Shown here: positions 52,914 through 60,329 of the stretch, piece by piece
Layout of the letters: each line of letters opens with the position of its first letter
How positions within the stretch are numbered: the first letter of the stretch is position 1
Source: Pseudomonadota bacterium
Lineage (GTDB): Bacteria > Myxococcota_A > UBA796 > UBA9615
DNA length: 64,000 nucleotides
Assembly: GCA_024229515.1 (NCBI GenBank)
Contig: JAAESI010000024.1
Coordinates: 186,001-250,000 of the forward strand
Direction of reading: 5' to 3'
Made by a program: the position numbers and the translations under genes
Notes under the pieces: model-generated
Database searches by the model: none
The model's input: the letters and a program-made list of their open reading frames with translations, nothing else
What the model was told of the DNA's origin: nothing

Positions 52914-53498
52914 TCAGAACACAGGGAGCGGGAGGTCGCCTCGTCCGGTGATGGGATCGCGGGGTGCGCCCCCTTGATCGACCCGATCGGGGCCGAGCGA
53001 GTAGACCACCCGGCCCTCGCCGCGGGGCTTGGGGCCGCCGTAGCGAAGGGGCTCCCGGTCGGGCGAGAACGGGTCGGTAGGGATCCGCTCGAGGTCGGCG
53101 CCCACCAACTCGTCGAGCCGGTTGGGGTACCGCCCCTCCCGGACGCGGAACGCCTCCAGCGCGAGGCCGACCTCCTCGAGGGCGGCGTAGGCCTCACGAA
53201 GGGGCGCCGCGCGGTCGTCCGCGGGGGGGGCGGGCGAGGTGTGGGGGAGCATCGAGAGGGTCGCGAACACCGACAGCGACACCGCCACGAGGATGCCCAG
53301 GGCGAGCCAGGCGCGACGATCCGTCGGCTGGTTGGTCCGCCCGTAGTCGACCACCGCACGGGCCGCGGCGGGGGCACAGCGGGGGCAGACCGGCTCCTTC
53401 ATGAACGGATGCTCGGGGGCGCATTCGGCGCAGAATCGGTGGGCGCAGATGGCGCAGACCACCGGCGCGGCACGCTCCGGGTGCTGCGGGCAGTTCAC
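52914..53498 (-). CDS. Zinc-finger / single-span protein with GspG-like C-terminal domain
   Basis: The 194-residue protein starts with a B-box-like zinc module (CPQHPE, CAICAHRFCAEC, CPRC; eight Cys/His ligands in residues 3-42). One membrane span follows (~64-84), and then an extracytoplasmic segment in which AFRVREGRYPNRLDELV and IPTDPFSPDREPLRY match the major pseudopilin GspG pattern (YP...LxxL..P.DPWGxP.xY). The hydrophobic N-terminus needed for a pilin helix is replaced by the finger and span. It abuts the outer-membrane gene upstream. A pilin-derived sensor or scaffold is possible, but function is unknown. Confidence 0.65.
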   Translation of the reverse strand: MNCPQHPERAAPVVCAICAHRFCAECAPEHPFMKEPVCPRCAPAAARAVVDYGRTNQPTDRRAWLALGILVAVSLSVFATLSMLPHTSPAPPADDRAAPLREAYAALEEVGLALEAFRVREGRYPNRLDELVGADLERIPTDPFSPDREPLRYGGPKPRGEGRVVYSLGPDRVDQGGAPRDPITGRGDLPLPVF

Positions 53499-55283
53499 CT
53501 AAAAGAAGACGACCGCCGTGGCGGTGATGCGGCCCATCAGGGGGAGGTGCTCGATGGGGGCCTGCTTCTTGGCCGGGTCGAGGTAGCCCGGTTCGACCAC
53601 CGGGGCGATGACGTCGTGCTGCTGGTACCGCGTCGCCCCCTGGGTCAGGTAGACGGTCCCGCTGGCGTCGACGTTGATGCCGACGAACGGAGAGATCTGC
53701 GCAAAGAAGCCGACGACGGGGGTCAGCCCGAGCACGCCCGCGAGCGGGCGGCTGCTGTAGTCCAGCGGCGGCTCGGGGGTGATGGGGAAGCCCTGCATCA
53801 GGATCGCGGTGATGCCGAGGCCGGGGGTCAGCTTGAACTTCTTGCTCGGGAACATGAAGAACCGGGCGCGGGCATCGATGACGATGTGGGCCGTGGTCTT
53901 GGTGCGAAGCGCGATCGAGGGATCGGACGGGTCCCAGTTGGTGCCGATCTCCGGCCCCTCGTACTCCCGCCGCAGATCCTGGTCCGCGATCATCACGGAA
54001 ACGTCGACCTCGGCCGCGATGATCTTGTGGGGGGCGAATCCGACACCGACGGTCACGCCGGGGTTGCCGTAGACGCTCGGGCCGAGCCGCTCCCACATGT
54101 ACTCGTCGGTCTTCACCTTGCCGAAGTTGATGTAGACGATCGTCGCGTACCGACGGGTCAACGAGCCACCGGCGTAGAAGGGCCCCATGCGCAGGTAGAA
54201 GCGCTTGTCGTTCTCGAAGCGGGTCTCCCCGTACTTGCGGAGGCTGAGGCCGGAGTTGGTGTACCGCTTGTACTCGCGGGGGCCGTAGCCGGCGCGCTGG
54301 GCGTCGGTGTAGTTGGTGACGCTGTCGCCGCGATCCTGCTCCGCGTCCAGGTCCAGGTCGTCGTCGTCATCGGGGTAGACGGGGGGGAGGCTGCTGGAGC
54401 GGTCGCTGATCCGCTTGGTGCGCTTGGGCTCGTCACGCTCACGCGTGAAGCCAGGATCGGAGTCGGACTCGGAGTCGTCCGAGTCGAGGTCCAGGTCCTC
54501 GTCGGTCATCCGGTAGGGGTCGTCGTCCACGGGCTCGGAGCGGTGGGTGGTGCGCCGGTCCGAGCGGCGGGCGTCCGTCGGCTCATCGTCGTCGTCGTCG
54601 CCCACGAGGGCGCGCAGGTCGCCGGTGGGGTCGCTGCGGTCGAAGTCGGCTTCGGGCTCGCTCTCCTCACCGAAGTCGGTGCGGCGGGAGGAGACCTTCT
54701 TGCGGCGCCCGGACTGGTAGTCCTCCAGCCGCTCACGCTCCTCGGCGCTGCGCCCGATGACGCCGCCCTCCCCTGCCCGGTTGGCCGCGCTCACGCGCAA
54801 CGACGTGTCGAAGTAGAGCTTCCACCAGCCGGAGAAGGCGTCGACCATGGCCTTCTCGTCGCCGGTCTGGAACGCGGTGTTCTCGCGGCCGATGAGGATG
54901 CCGTTGCCCGTTGTGTAGAAGGCCACCTCGAGCTGAATCTCGGGGCCCGAGCGGTAGACCTGCACGCGCACCGCGAGGCTGACGTTGAACTGGCCCCCGA
55001 GCATGCGGAGGCAGATGTCGTCCTCGATGCAGCCCATGGTCCCCATCGGGATCGCGGGGAGCACTTCGCGGCCCGTGTAGACGGGATGCTTGGTCGCACG
55101 GGGGAGGTGGGCCTGGAGGTAGTCCTCCAGCAGGAACGCCACGGAGGCGTCCTCCTCCCGATCGGGCTCGAAGGGGAAGATCGCGAGGCCGACCTCGTCG
55201 GGGTTGTTGGCGTCGAACGCCAGGGCCGCCCCGGGGGACAGGACCGCCAGCAGCAGGAAGAGGCTTGGGAGGGTTCGCATCAT
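53499..55283 (-). CDS. Exported outer-membrane-type protein with acidic linker
   Basis: From ATG 55283 (GGAA upstream; an alternative ATG is at 55292) the 594-residue precursor has a signal peptide (MMRTLPSLFLLLAVLSPGAALA). An N-terminal domain (~20-165; VGLAIFPFEPD, CIEDDICLRMLGGQFN) is reminiscent of myxobacterial envelope proteins that bind or score other factors. A very acidic Asp/Ser/Arg-rich linker (~195-330) follows. The C-terminal ~230 residues show beta-strand alternation and end in TATAVVFF, the aromatic terminus favoured by outer-membrane barrels. I do not recognise a named family. Confidence 0.65.
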   Translation of the reverse strand: MMRTLPSLFLLLAVLSPGAALAFDANNPDEVGLAIFPFEPDREEDASVAFLLEDYLQAHLPRATKHPVYTGREVLPAIPMGTMGCIEDDICLRMLGGQFNVSLAVRVQVYRSGPEIQLEVAFYTTGNGILIGRENTAFQTGDEKAMVDAFSGWWKLYFDTSLRVSAANRAGEGGVIGRSAEERERLEDYQSGRRKKVSSRRTDFGEESEPEADFDRSDPTGDLRALVGDDDDDEPTDARRSDRRTTHRSEPVDDDPYRMTDEDLDLDSDDSESDSDPGFTRERDEPKRTKRISDRSSSLPPVYPDDDDDLDLDAEQDRGDSVTNYTDAQRAGYGPREYKRYTNSGLSLRKYGETRFENDKRFYLRMGPFYAGGSLTRRYATIVYINFGKVKTDEYMWERLGPSVYGNPGVTVGVGFAPHKIIAAEVDVSVMIADQDLRREYEGPEIGTNWDPSDPSIALRTKTTAHIVIDARARFFMFPSKKFKLTPGLGITAILMQGFPITPEPPLDYSSRPLAGVLGLTPVVGFFAQISPFVGINVDASGTVYLTQGATRYQQHDVIAPVVEPGYLDPAKKQAPIEHLPLMGRITATAVVFF

Positions 55284-55361
55284 CGATTCCATCGGGCCGT
55301 TCGATGGTAGCACCCGACCTGTTGCAGGCGTTTGAAGGTAACGAGAGATGCGCACCTCGGA

Positions 55362-55390
55362 TTGACACTGGTTTGTCGGCGTGGCAATCA
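55362..55390 (+). promoter_or_regulatory. Promoter of tRNA-Thr
   Basis: TTGACA (55362-55367) is a consensus -35 followed after 17 bases by CAATCA (55385-55390). The mature tRNA begins 10 bases further on. The -10 is poor, which is common for promoters with a perfect -35. Confidence 0.5.
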
Positions 55391-55400
55391 ACGCCTGCGG

Positions 55401-55476
55401 GCCGATGTAGCTCAGTTGGTAGAGCAGCTGATTCGTAATCAGCAGGTCAACGGTTCAAGTCCGTTCATCGGCTCCA
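55401..55476 (+). tRNA. tRNA-Thr (anticodon CGT), CCA encoded
   Basis: The cloverleaf is complete: acceptor GCCGATG/CATCGGC, D-arm GCTC...GAGC, anticodon stem GCTGA/TCAGC with loop TTCGTAA (anticodon CGT, reading ACG), and T-arm with GGTTCAAGTCC. Discriminator T is followed by an encoded CCA. It is the apparent left boundary of the accessory region that continues to the window end. Confidence 0.97.
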
Positions 55477-55494
55477 TTCTCCTCCAGCGTTTTG

Positions 55495-55510
55495 GGGTCC
55501 TTCGGGACCC
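55495..55510 (+). other. TTCG-tetraloop hairpin after tRNA-Thr
   Basis: GGGTCC-TTCG-GGACCC is a perfect six-pair stem with the extra-stable UUCG loop, 18 bases past the tRNA. A T-run precedes it and no T-run follows, so it is not a canonical intrinsic terminator for the tRNA. It may mark a processing site or a terminator whose tail was replaced by insertion of the downstream element. Confidence 0.5.
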
Positions 55511-55522
55511 GGCGCAACCTCG

Positions 55523-55545
55523 ACGGGCTAACAAACGGGCTAACA
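55523..55545. repeat. Tandem 11-bp direct repeat beside the tRNA, candidate recombinase arm site
   Basis: ACGGGCTAACA occurs twice (55523-55533 and 55535-55545), separated by a single base. Short direct repeats of this kind just outside a tRNA gene are typical of arm-type integrase binding sites at the attL/attR of integrated elements. The rest of the 240-base stretch 55477-55716 holds no gene that I can support. Confidence 0.55.
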
Positions 55546-55716
55546 TTCGGCCCCGGTGTTTCATGCAGCCCCCGGCGATGTCGGGGAGCCTCCCGTCTGC
55601 CCCTCAGAGCATCGATCTTCCGGAAAGTGGCCCGCTGAGTGGCGCGGGCGCGGGGGTAGGACTAGCCCTCTCTCCGGCCTTCGCGTGCTACGCGCGGGGC
55701 AGGGCCGGAGGACTGG

Positions 55717-56697
55717 ATGCCGAAAAGCGAGAAAGTGGACGTCGATCCGAGAGCGCCCCAGGCGTTCGACGCCCCCGTCGAAGGTCGTACTCCCGGGTGC
55801 ACGGCGCCGGTGGCGCGGCCGACGCTCCCGGGCCGCCAGGAGGACTGGATCCGGCGGCCGCCGGAGCGGCTCGTGCGGCTGACCGAGGCGGTCGGCCCGA
55901 AGACACCGTGGCGGGACGCGGACGCCGCGGTGGGCGCCGCGATGCGGGGGGAGCTGGAGGTGTGGGTTCCGTGTACGGATCTCCGGTGCTGGCTGGGACG
56001 TTTTCCAGTCCAGATATCAGAGCTATTCGGGCAGCTTGAATGCGAAGACCTCGCGCAGCTACTGAGGGATGGACGAGCGACGATCCAGAGGATCACTGTG
56101 ACCCGGGGCGCAGCGACGCTCGTGGAGCCGGTCGAGGTGACCGTTTCGTCGTTGTTCATCATGGTGCCACCGGACTCTGCTCCAGTAGTGCCTGAAGGTC
56201 GGACTCCGGCCCCGCGGGTGGCAAGGAGCCGAGCGCGGCCGCGGACCCGGGAGAGGCGGGGGGCCACGGCGGACGCTCTCATCGAGTCGACCGGCCAGGA
56301 CGTGCCGACCCCCGCGGTCGAGGTCGCCCCGATCGGGCGGACGACGCGCACCACGCGGACGAAGGCGGAGACCCCGCCGAGCGCCGAGAGGAACTCGGCC
56401 GAGGTCCAGGCGGCTGCTCAGCCCCCTCCCGGAACACGCTCGGTGACGGACTCGCCGCAGCCCGTGCGCCGCCCGGATGGGCTGGACCGGGTGCTGCGCC
56501 AGCCGGAGGTCTGCTCCACCACGGGGTTGAGCCGGACGACGATCTGGAGGCTGGAGAGGGACGGGAAGTTCCCGAAGCGCCGGCGGCTCGGCCGCCAGGC
56601 GGTCGGCTGGATGGAGGGTGACGTGCGCGCGTGGCTGGAGGCGCGCGTCCGGCTCGGGCCCGGTACCCGTGAACGCGTCCGGGGCGAGGGAGGCTGA
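55717..56697 (+). CDS. AlpA/MerR-like helix-turn-helix protein of the tRNA-linked region
   Basis: The 326-residue protein starts at ATG 55717 with GGAGGA upstream. The last ~65 residues form an AlpA-type DNA-binding domain (LRQPEVCSTTGLSRTTIWRL, DGKFPKRRRLG, VGWMEGDVRAWLEAR; ~260-310), as found in phage and plasmid excisionase/regulator proteins. The first ~170 residues are an unrecognised domain and ~170-250 is a low-complexity Arg/Thr/Pro linker. AlpA proteins are normally only about 70 residues, so this is an unusual fusion. The recombinase-like gene starts two bases after, so both are surely co-transcribed. Confidence 0.75.
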   Translation: MPKSEKVDVDPRAPQAFDAPVEGRTPGCTAPVARPTLPGRQEDWIRRPPERLVRLTEAVGPKTPWRDADAAVGAAMRGELEVWVPCTDLRCWLGRFPVQISELFGQLECEDLAQLLRDGRATIQRITVTRGAATLVEPVEVTVSSLFIMVPPDSAPVVPEGRTPAPRVARSRARPRTRERRGATADALIESTGQDVPTPAVEVAPIGRTTRTTRTKAETPPSAERNSAEVQAAAQPPPGTRSVTDSPQPVRRPDGLDRVLRQPEVCSTTGLSRTTIWRLERDGKFPKRRRLGRQAVGWMEGDVRAWLEARVRLGPGTRERVRGEGG

Positions 56698-56698
56698 A

Positions 56699-58228
56699 GT
56701 GCCCGCGGACCTGACGGTACCCGGGGTGGCCCGCTTCGCGCCGTGCCTCAGGGACACGACCACGCTCGTGGGGCTGCGGGGCCTGATCCGGAACCATCCT
56801 GACCATTGGCGCAAGCTGCTGCGGACCTACGCCGATCCAGCACCGGAGATCACCGTCTGGACGACCGCGCGGGAGGTGCTCGGGACGCGGTTCGACCAAC
56901 GCTGCCTCCCCGGCCCGCACACCAGTTTCAGCACCCTCGGGAACCCGCGCAGCTACGCGCGGCGTCTGCGGGAGATGCTCCCGGCCGACCTCGTGCTGGT
57001 CGGCATCAACGAGGCGGCGCTCGACAGGATCGAAGCGGACCTCGTCGGGCTAGGCCAGAGCCCGAATGCGTCGAATCGGATGGTCGCCCACCTCCGCACG
57101 CTCGTGAACGAGGCGTACCGACAGGTCGGAGGCCAACCGAAGCTTCCAGCTCGCCGGGCGCGGAGGGTCCCCGACGACGTGAAGGGCGTCCTCCCCGCCG
57201 ACGTAGCGACGATCGCCCTGGCTTCTCCGCTCAAGGTACGGGCAGCCCTCGTGCTGCTGCTCCTCCCGACGGCGTCGCTGCGCCGCATCGTCGAGCTCTC
57301 GTGCGAGGACGTCGACCAGGGCCGCATGGTCCTTCTGGGGAACTGCTGGTTCAACCTCCCCAGGTTCTGCTGGACGGACCTGTGGACCCTCGCGTCTGGT
57401 CGAGAGCCGGAAGATCCCCTCTTCCCGGGCCGCACAGACTCCGGGAGGGCATCGGAGCAGGGGCTCCGGCGCGCCATCGAGCGGAACGTCAAACGCGCCC
57501 TCGGCTTCACCGTCAGGCCGAGCGACATCAAGGCCCTGGGCAGAGACCTGCGTGCTCGCTCGGTCCGAGGCAACCGCTTGCCGAACGCTGTGTTCGAGAT
57601 GACCACCTGGGAGGAGTTCGCGCAGCTGTCGAGGCCGGCGTCCCCTCCCCCCAACGGCAGCGCCGGCCAACAGCGGCTGGCGGTCAAGGGGCTCCGAGCC
57701 GCCGTCGGGAGCCAGGGCAACAGGCTCCGGGCGCTCGAAGCCCAACAGGAGGGCCTCCGGACGGAGGCCTTTCGCGCGCGGGCGCGCCACACCTCACTCG
57801 CGCAGCGAACGGAGCAGACCGCCAAGGATGTTCGACAGCTCCGCCGGGATCTGGGGGGACAGCGCAGCACCCAGCTCGATCTGATCACCGATGTCGCTCG
57901 CCTCGAGGAGCGTCTCCTGCCGGGTGGGGTCTCGCGGGATGCGGACGACGCCGAGGCCCCTCCCGGCCAGCCGCAGCCCTCTGAGCAAGCACCACGCGCG
58001 GCGCGGCAGCCGGACCGTCCCGACGTCCGTCGAACCCTTACCTGGGGCGACGCGCTCCGGGCGCTCATGCTGCTTCCAGACGCCGCGGAGGTTCTGGACT
58101 CTGTCGACATCGATGACTTGGACTCGCTGGTGGAGGAGTTCATCCGGAGTCGGGAACTGCAGAACCAGGTGCAGGCCGATGACCCACCCGGTTTCACATT
58201 CGACATGGCCGGAGACCTGCCGAGCTGA
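56699..58228 (+). CDS. Tyrosine-recombinase-like protein lacking catalytic motifs, with coiled-coil C-terminus
   Basis: GTG 56699, preceded by GAGGGAGG, gives 509 residues. The N-terminal part resembles a phage-integrase core-binding domain (LGQSPNASNRMVAHLRTLVNEAYRQ, ~115-145). The next part matches the start of the catalytic domain, with LRRIVELSCEDVD at the Arg-I position (R195/R196). The region that should carry HxxR instead reads RPSDIKALGRDLRA (~274-287), and no nucleophilic Tyr context is evident. A coiled coil (~335-410) and an acidic tail follow. It looks like an integrase fold recruited for DNA binding rather than an active recombinase. The assignment is by eye only. Confidence 0.55.
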   Translation: MPADLTVPGVARFAPCLRDTTTLVGLRGLIRNHPDHWRKLLRTYADPAPEITVWTTAREVLGTRFDQRCLPGPHTSFSTLGNPRSYARRLREMLPADLVLVGINEAALDRIEADLVGLGQSPNASNRMVAHLRTLVNEAYRQVGGQPKLPARRARRVPDDVKGVLPADVATIALASPLKVRAALVLLLLPTASLRRIVELSCEDVDQGRMVLLGNCWFNLPRFCWTDLWTLASGREPEDPLFPGRTDSGRASEQGLRRAIERNVKRALGFTVRPSDIKALGRDLRARSVRGNRLPNAVFEMTTWEEFAQLSRPASPPPNGSAGQQRLAVKGLRAAVGSQGNRLRALEAQQEGLRTEAFRARARHTSLAQRTEQTAKDVRQLRRDLGGQRSTQLDLITDVARLEERLLPGGVSRDADDAEAPPGQPQPSEQAPRAARQPDRPDVRRTLTWGDALRALMLLPDAAEVLDSVDIDDLDSLVEEFIRSRELQNQVQADDPPGFTFDMAGDLPS

Positions 58229-58853
58229 CGCCGCTTCCGGTTCGCCCGCGCGATCCAGCCGCCCTCCCTTCGCCCCCATAGCTGGAGGCCGTCCAGGCTG
58301 AGTTCTTGACCTGCCCGTCCGGCTGGCGGCCCAGGTGGGTTCTGGGGCCCGGCCGCGCCGGATGGCCCGTGCTTCGCCCTCCTCCCTTGCCCGGCCACCG
58401 ACGAAATCGCCGACCTCGGCCCGCTTTGCGTACGACGGGGAAAGCAGGCTTGCTGCGTGCAAAACAGGCTGCCGTCGCTCTCTCGTCGGGACGAACTGGA
58501 AGCACTCGACCGATACCGAGGTTCCCCCGTTCGCCGCCTGTCGATCTGCGTGATGCCACGCTCCGCCTCCGCAAGATCCGACCTTGTCAGCGCACGGCCC
58601 TTCCGCGCCGCGGCGCCTGCATCGGGCTCCTGTTCCGTCCTAGCCACCCTTCGATGGCCCGGAGCATCTCCACTCCGTCCCCGGAGTGGAAGGAGGCCGT
58701 GCCTTCGGGGTTGGGGCCCTCGGCGCCACCCGGCCCGGGATCGGTCTTCGGCAAACCATCCTGGGAGTCGGTTGTCCAACGGAGGCGATCGAACGTGAGT
58801 AGTGGACCCTCTGGTGCGCACCGCCAGCTTGCGGCGTGTCGGAAGGACCTTCC
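58229..58853. other. Non-coding 625-base interval with a 9-bp inverted repeat
   Basis: No credible gene is seen: the open frames are short, Arg/Pro-rich and lack start signals. A perfect inverted repeat TCCACTCCG-TCCC-CGGAGTGGA lies at 58669-58690. It is strong enough to terminate or mark a bidirectional end between the convergent recombinase-like and PcfJ-like genes, although no T-run follows. The interval may be decayed accessory DNA or an unrecognised RNA. Confidence 0.4.
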
Positions 58854-60116
58854 TTACTCCAGGTCCATGTCGAGGTCGGTCATCGCGGCCCACTCCTGCA
58901 GCGCCGCCTCGCAGTCCGGCTCGAGTTCGGAGTTCGACCGCTCTGTGGCCTGGACGATGTAGCCGGGCGGGCACACGCCGACCGTGGCGCGGCGCTCGCC
59001 CTCGGCGCGGAGCGACCAGAGCGTGAGCTCCCCGCTTGCGGCATACGGCACATGGCCGAGGACGCAGTTGGACATCGCGCTCGCCTCCGCGGCGACGTCC
59101 CTGATCTGGACGAGCTGCACCATCTCCCACGGGACGCCGTGCGAATACCAGGCCATCTCTCCCCGGAACGACGCTCGGGGAAGCGCCGGCCCGAACTGGC
59201 TGTGGAGCCGGTGGAGCTGACGCTGCTGATCCAGCTGCTTCAGCAGGGGCGCCGTCGTCCGACCGCGCAGCCGGAAGGTCGGGTCCGACGCCGCTCGGTC
59301 GAGCAGGTACTCGAGCAGCGGCGCGACATCCTCAGGAGACAGGTCGCCATGTCGAGCGATCCATCCCAGCGCCCGGGGCAGGAAGTCCTCTCGCGGGGCG
59401 TCGAGGAAGCCGTGCATGATCGAGCCGTTCGAGAGCGCCTGGACAAGTCGCTTGGAGGCCCCCGCCGTCTCGAGCTGAGAACGTCTCAGCGCCCCCATGA
59501 AGCCGTGACGCGCCGGCGTCCGGATGAAACGGTTGATTTCGCGTCGCGTCAGGGCAGCCGGCAGGAACTCTCGGGCCGAGTCAACAACACTGCGGCCGCC
59601 CGCAACGCTCGCGAACCAGGCCGTGCCAGCGGCGGCGTCGCTGTCCTTGAGCAGATAGAAGCTGCCGTACAGGATCCGGGGTACCCGGATCGCCGCCACC
59701 AGATGTGACGCCAGCGAAACGAAGGCAGGCACTGGGGAGCGGTGGGACGGAGTCCACTCGCTGGGACACCGCCGCCACCACAGGCGCGACAGGTGCAGCA
59801 GCGCGCGGAGGTGGGACGTGTTCGCCAAGGCGGGGCACTGGCGCAAGATCCAGGAGAGCAGGTCGAACCACTCCTCCTCGGCCTTCGCGACCAGGCCGAG
59901 CACCTCGTCCGGAAGGCAGTCGTAGTCTCCAAGCCCGAGGACGGCCAGGAGAAAGATCTCCGTCGGGCTCTGTCGGGGTTTGGCAAGGGCCTCGGCGTAG
60001 CGGACGCTCCGGGCTGCGGCCAGGCTGCACTTCGCGCGGCGCTCACGGGCGCGCCGTACGTCCTTGGCTTCTGCCACGAAGCGGCGCTCGTCGCGGCGGC
60101 GGCGGTTCACGCCCAC
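58854..60116 (-). CDS. PcfJ-like protein
   Basis: The 420-residue protein begins at GTG 60116 with a very basic stretch (NRRRRDERRF...RRARERRAK). Its C-terminal ~80 residues match the PcfJ pattern: a helix, then AMSNCVLGHVPYAASGE (the M-x-H-C-V-x-x-Y motif, with Asn in place of His; ~348-362), LTLWSLRAEGERRATVGV and a terminal EW. PcfJ was named from an enterococcal conjugative plasmid, and homologues occur in phages, plasmids and genomic islands without known biochemistry. This supports the mobile or accessory nature of the region. It is divergent from the next gene. Confidence 0.65.
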   Translation of the reverse strand: MGVNRRRRDERRFVAEAKDVRRARERRAKCSLAAARSVRYAEALAKPRQSPTEIFLLAVLGLGDYDCLPDEVLGLVAKAEEEWFDLLSWILRQCPALANTSHLRALLHLSRLWWRRCPSEWTPSHRSPVPAFVSLASHLVAAIRVPRILYGSFYLLKDSDAAAGTAWFASVAGGRSVVDSAREFLPAALTRREINRFIRTPARHGFMGALRRSQLETAGASKRLVQALSNGSIMHGFLDAPREDFLPRALGWIARHGDLSPEDVAPLLEYLLDRAASDPTFRLRGRTTAPLLKQLDQQRQLHRLHSQFGPALPRASFRGEMAWYSHGVPWEMVQLVQIRDVAAEASAMSNCVLGHVPYAASGELTLWSLRAEGERRATVGVCPPGYIVQATERSNSELEPDCEAALQEWAAMTDLDMDLE

Positions 60117-60146
60117 CCCCGGGGGGCGGACGAGGCACAGTCGGCG

Positions 60147-60224
60147 CGCGCACTCGGGTGTGCGCGTCGTACCCTCAGAACGAGGTAATGATGCGGCATG
60201 CGTTACTCCCTTAGTTGCATGCCG
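60147..60224. repeat. Two inverted repeats in the divergent PcfJ-like / unknown-gene interval
   Basis: CGCGCAC-TCGGGT-GTGCGCG (60147-60166) and CGGCATGC-15 bases-GCATGCCG (60194-60224) are both exact. They lie 31 and 78 bases upstream of the PcfJ-like GTG and about 106 or more bases upstream of the plus-strand ATG. They are candidate operator or origin-type sites for a regulator, perhaps the AlpA-like protein. Confidence 0.5.
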
Positions 60225-60293
60225 TCTCCTTCCCGCCCTTCGGGCGCGCTAGTTCTGAAGTCCCGGTGTCTCTCACCGTCGAATGTCGGCGGC

Positions 60294-60322
60294 TTGTTGC
60301 AGGCCGGGTGCTAGGATAGATT
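60294..60322 (+). promoter_or_regulatory. Promoter giving a leaderless transcript of the 569-residue protein gene
   Basis: TTGTTG (60294-60299) and TAGATT (60317-60322) are spaced 17 bases apart, and the ATG at 60330 is only seven bases past the -10 box. No Shine-Dalgarno sequence is present, so transcription should start at or beside the start codon. Confidence 0.55.
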
Positions 60323-60329
60323 ATCGAAC

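Noticed and set aside
55495-55510. TTCG hairpin as an intrinsic terminator of tRNA-Thr
   Set aside because: No T-run follows the stem on the plus strand and no T-run follows on the minus strand either.
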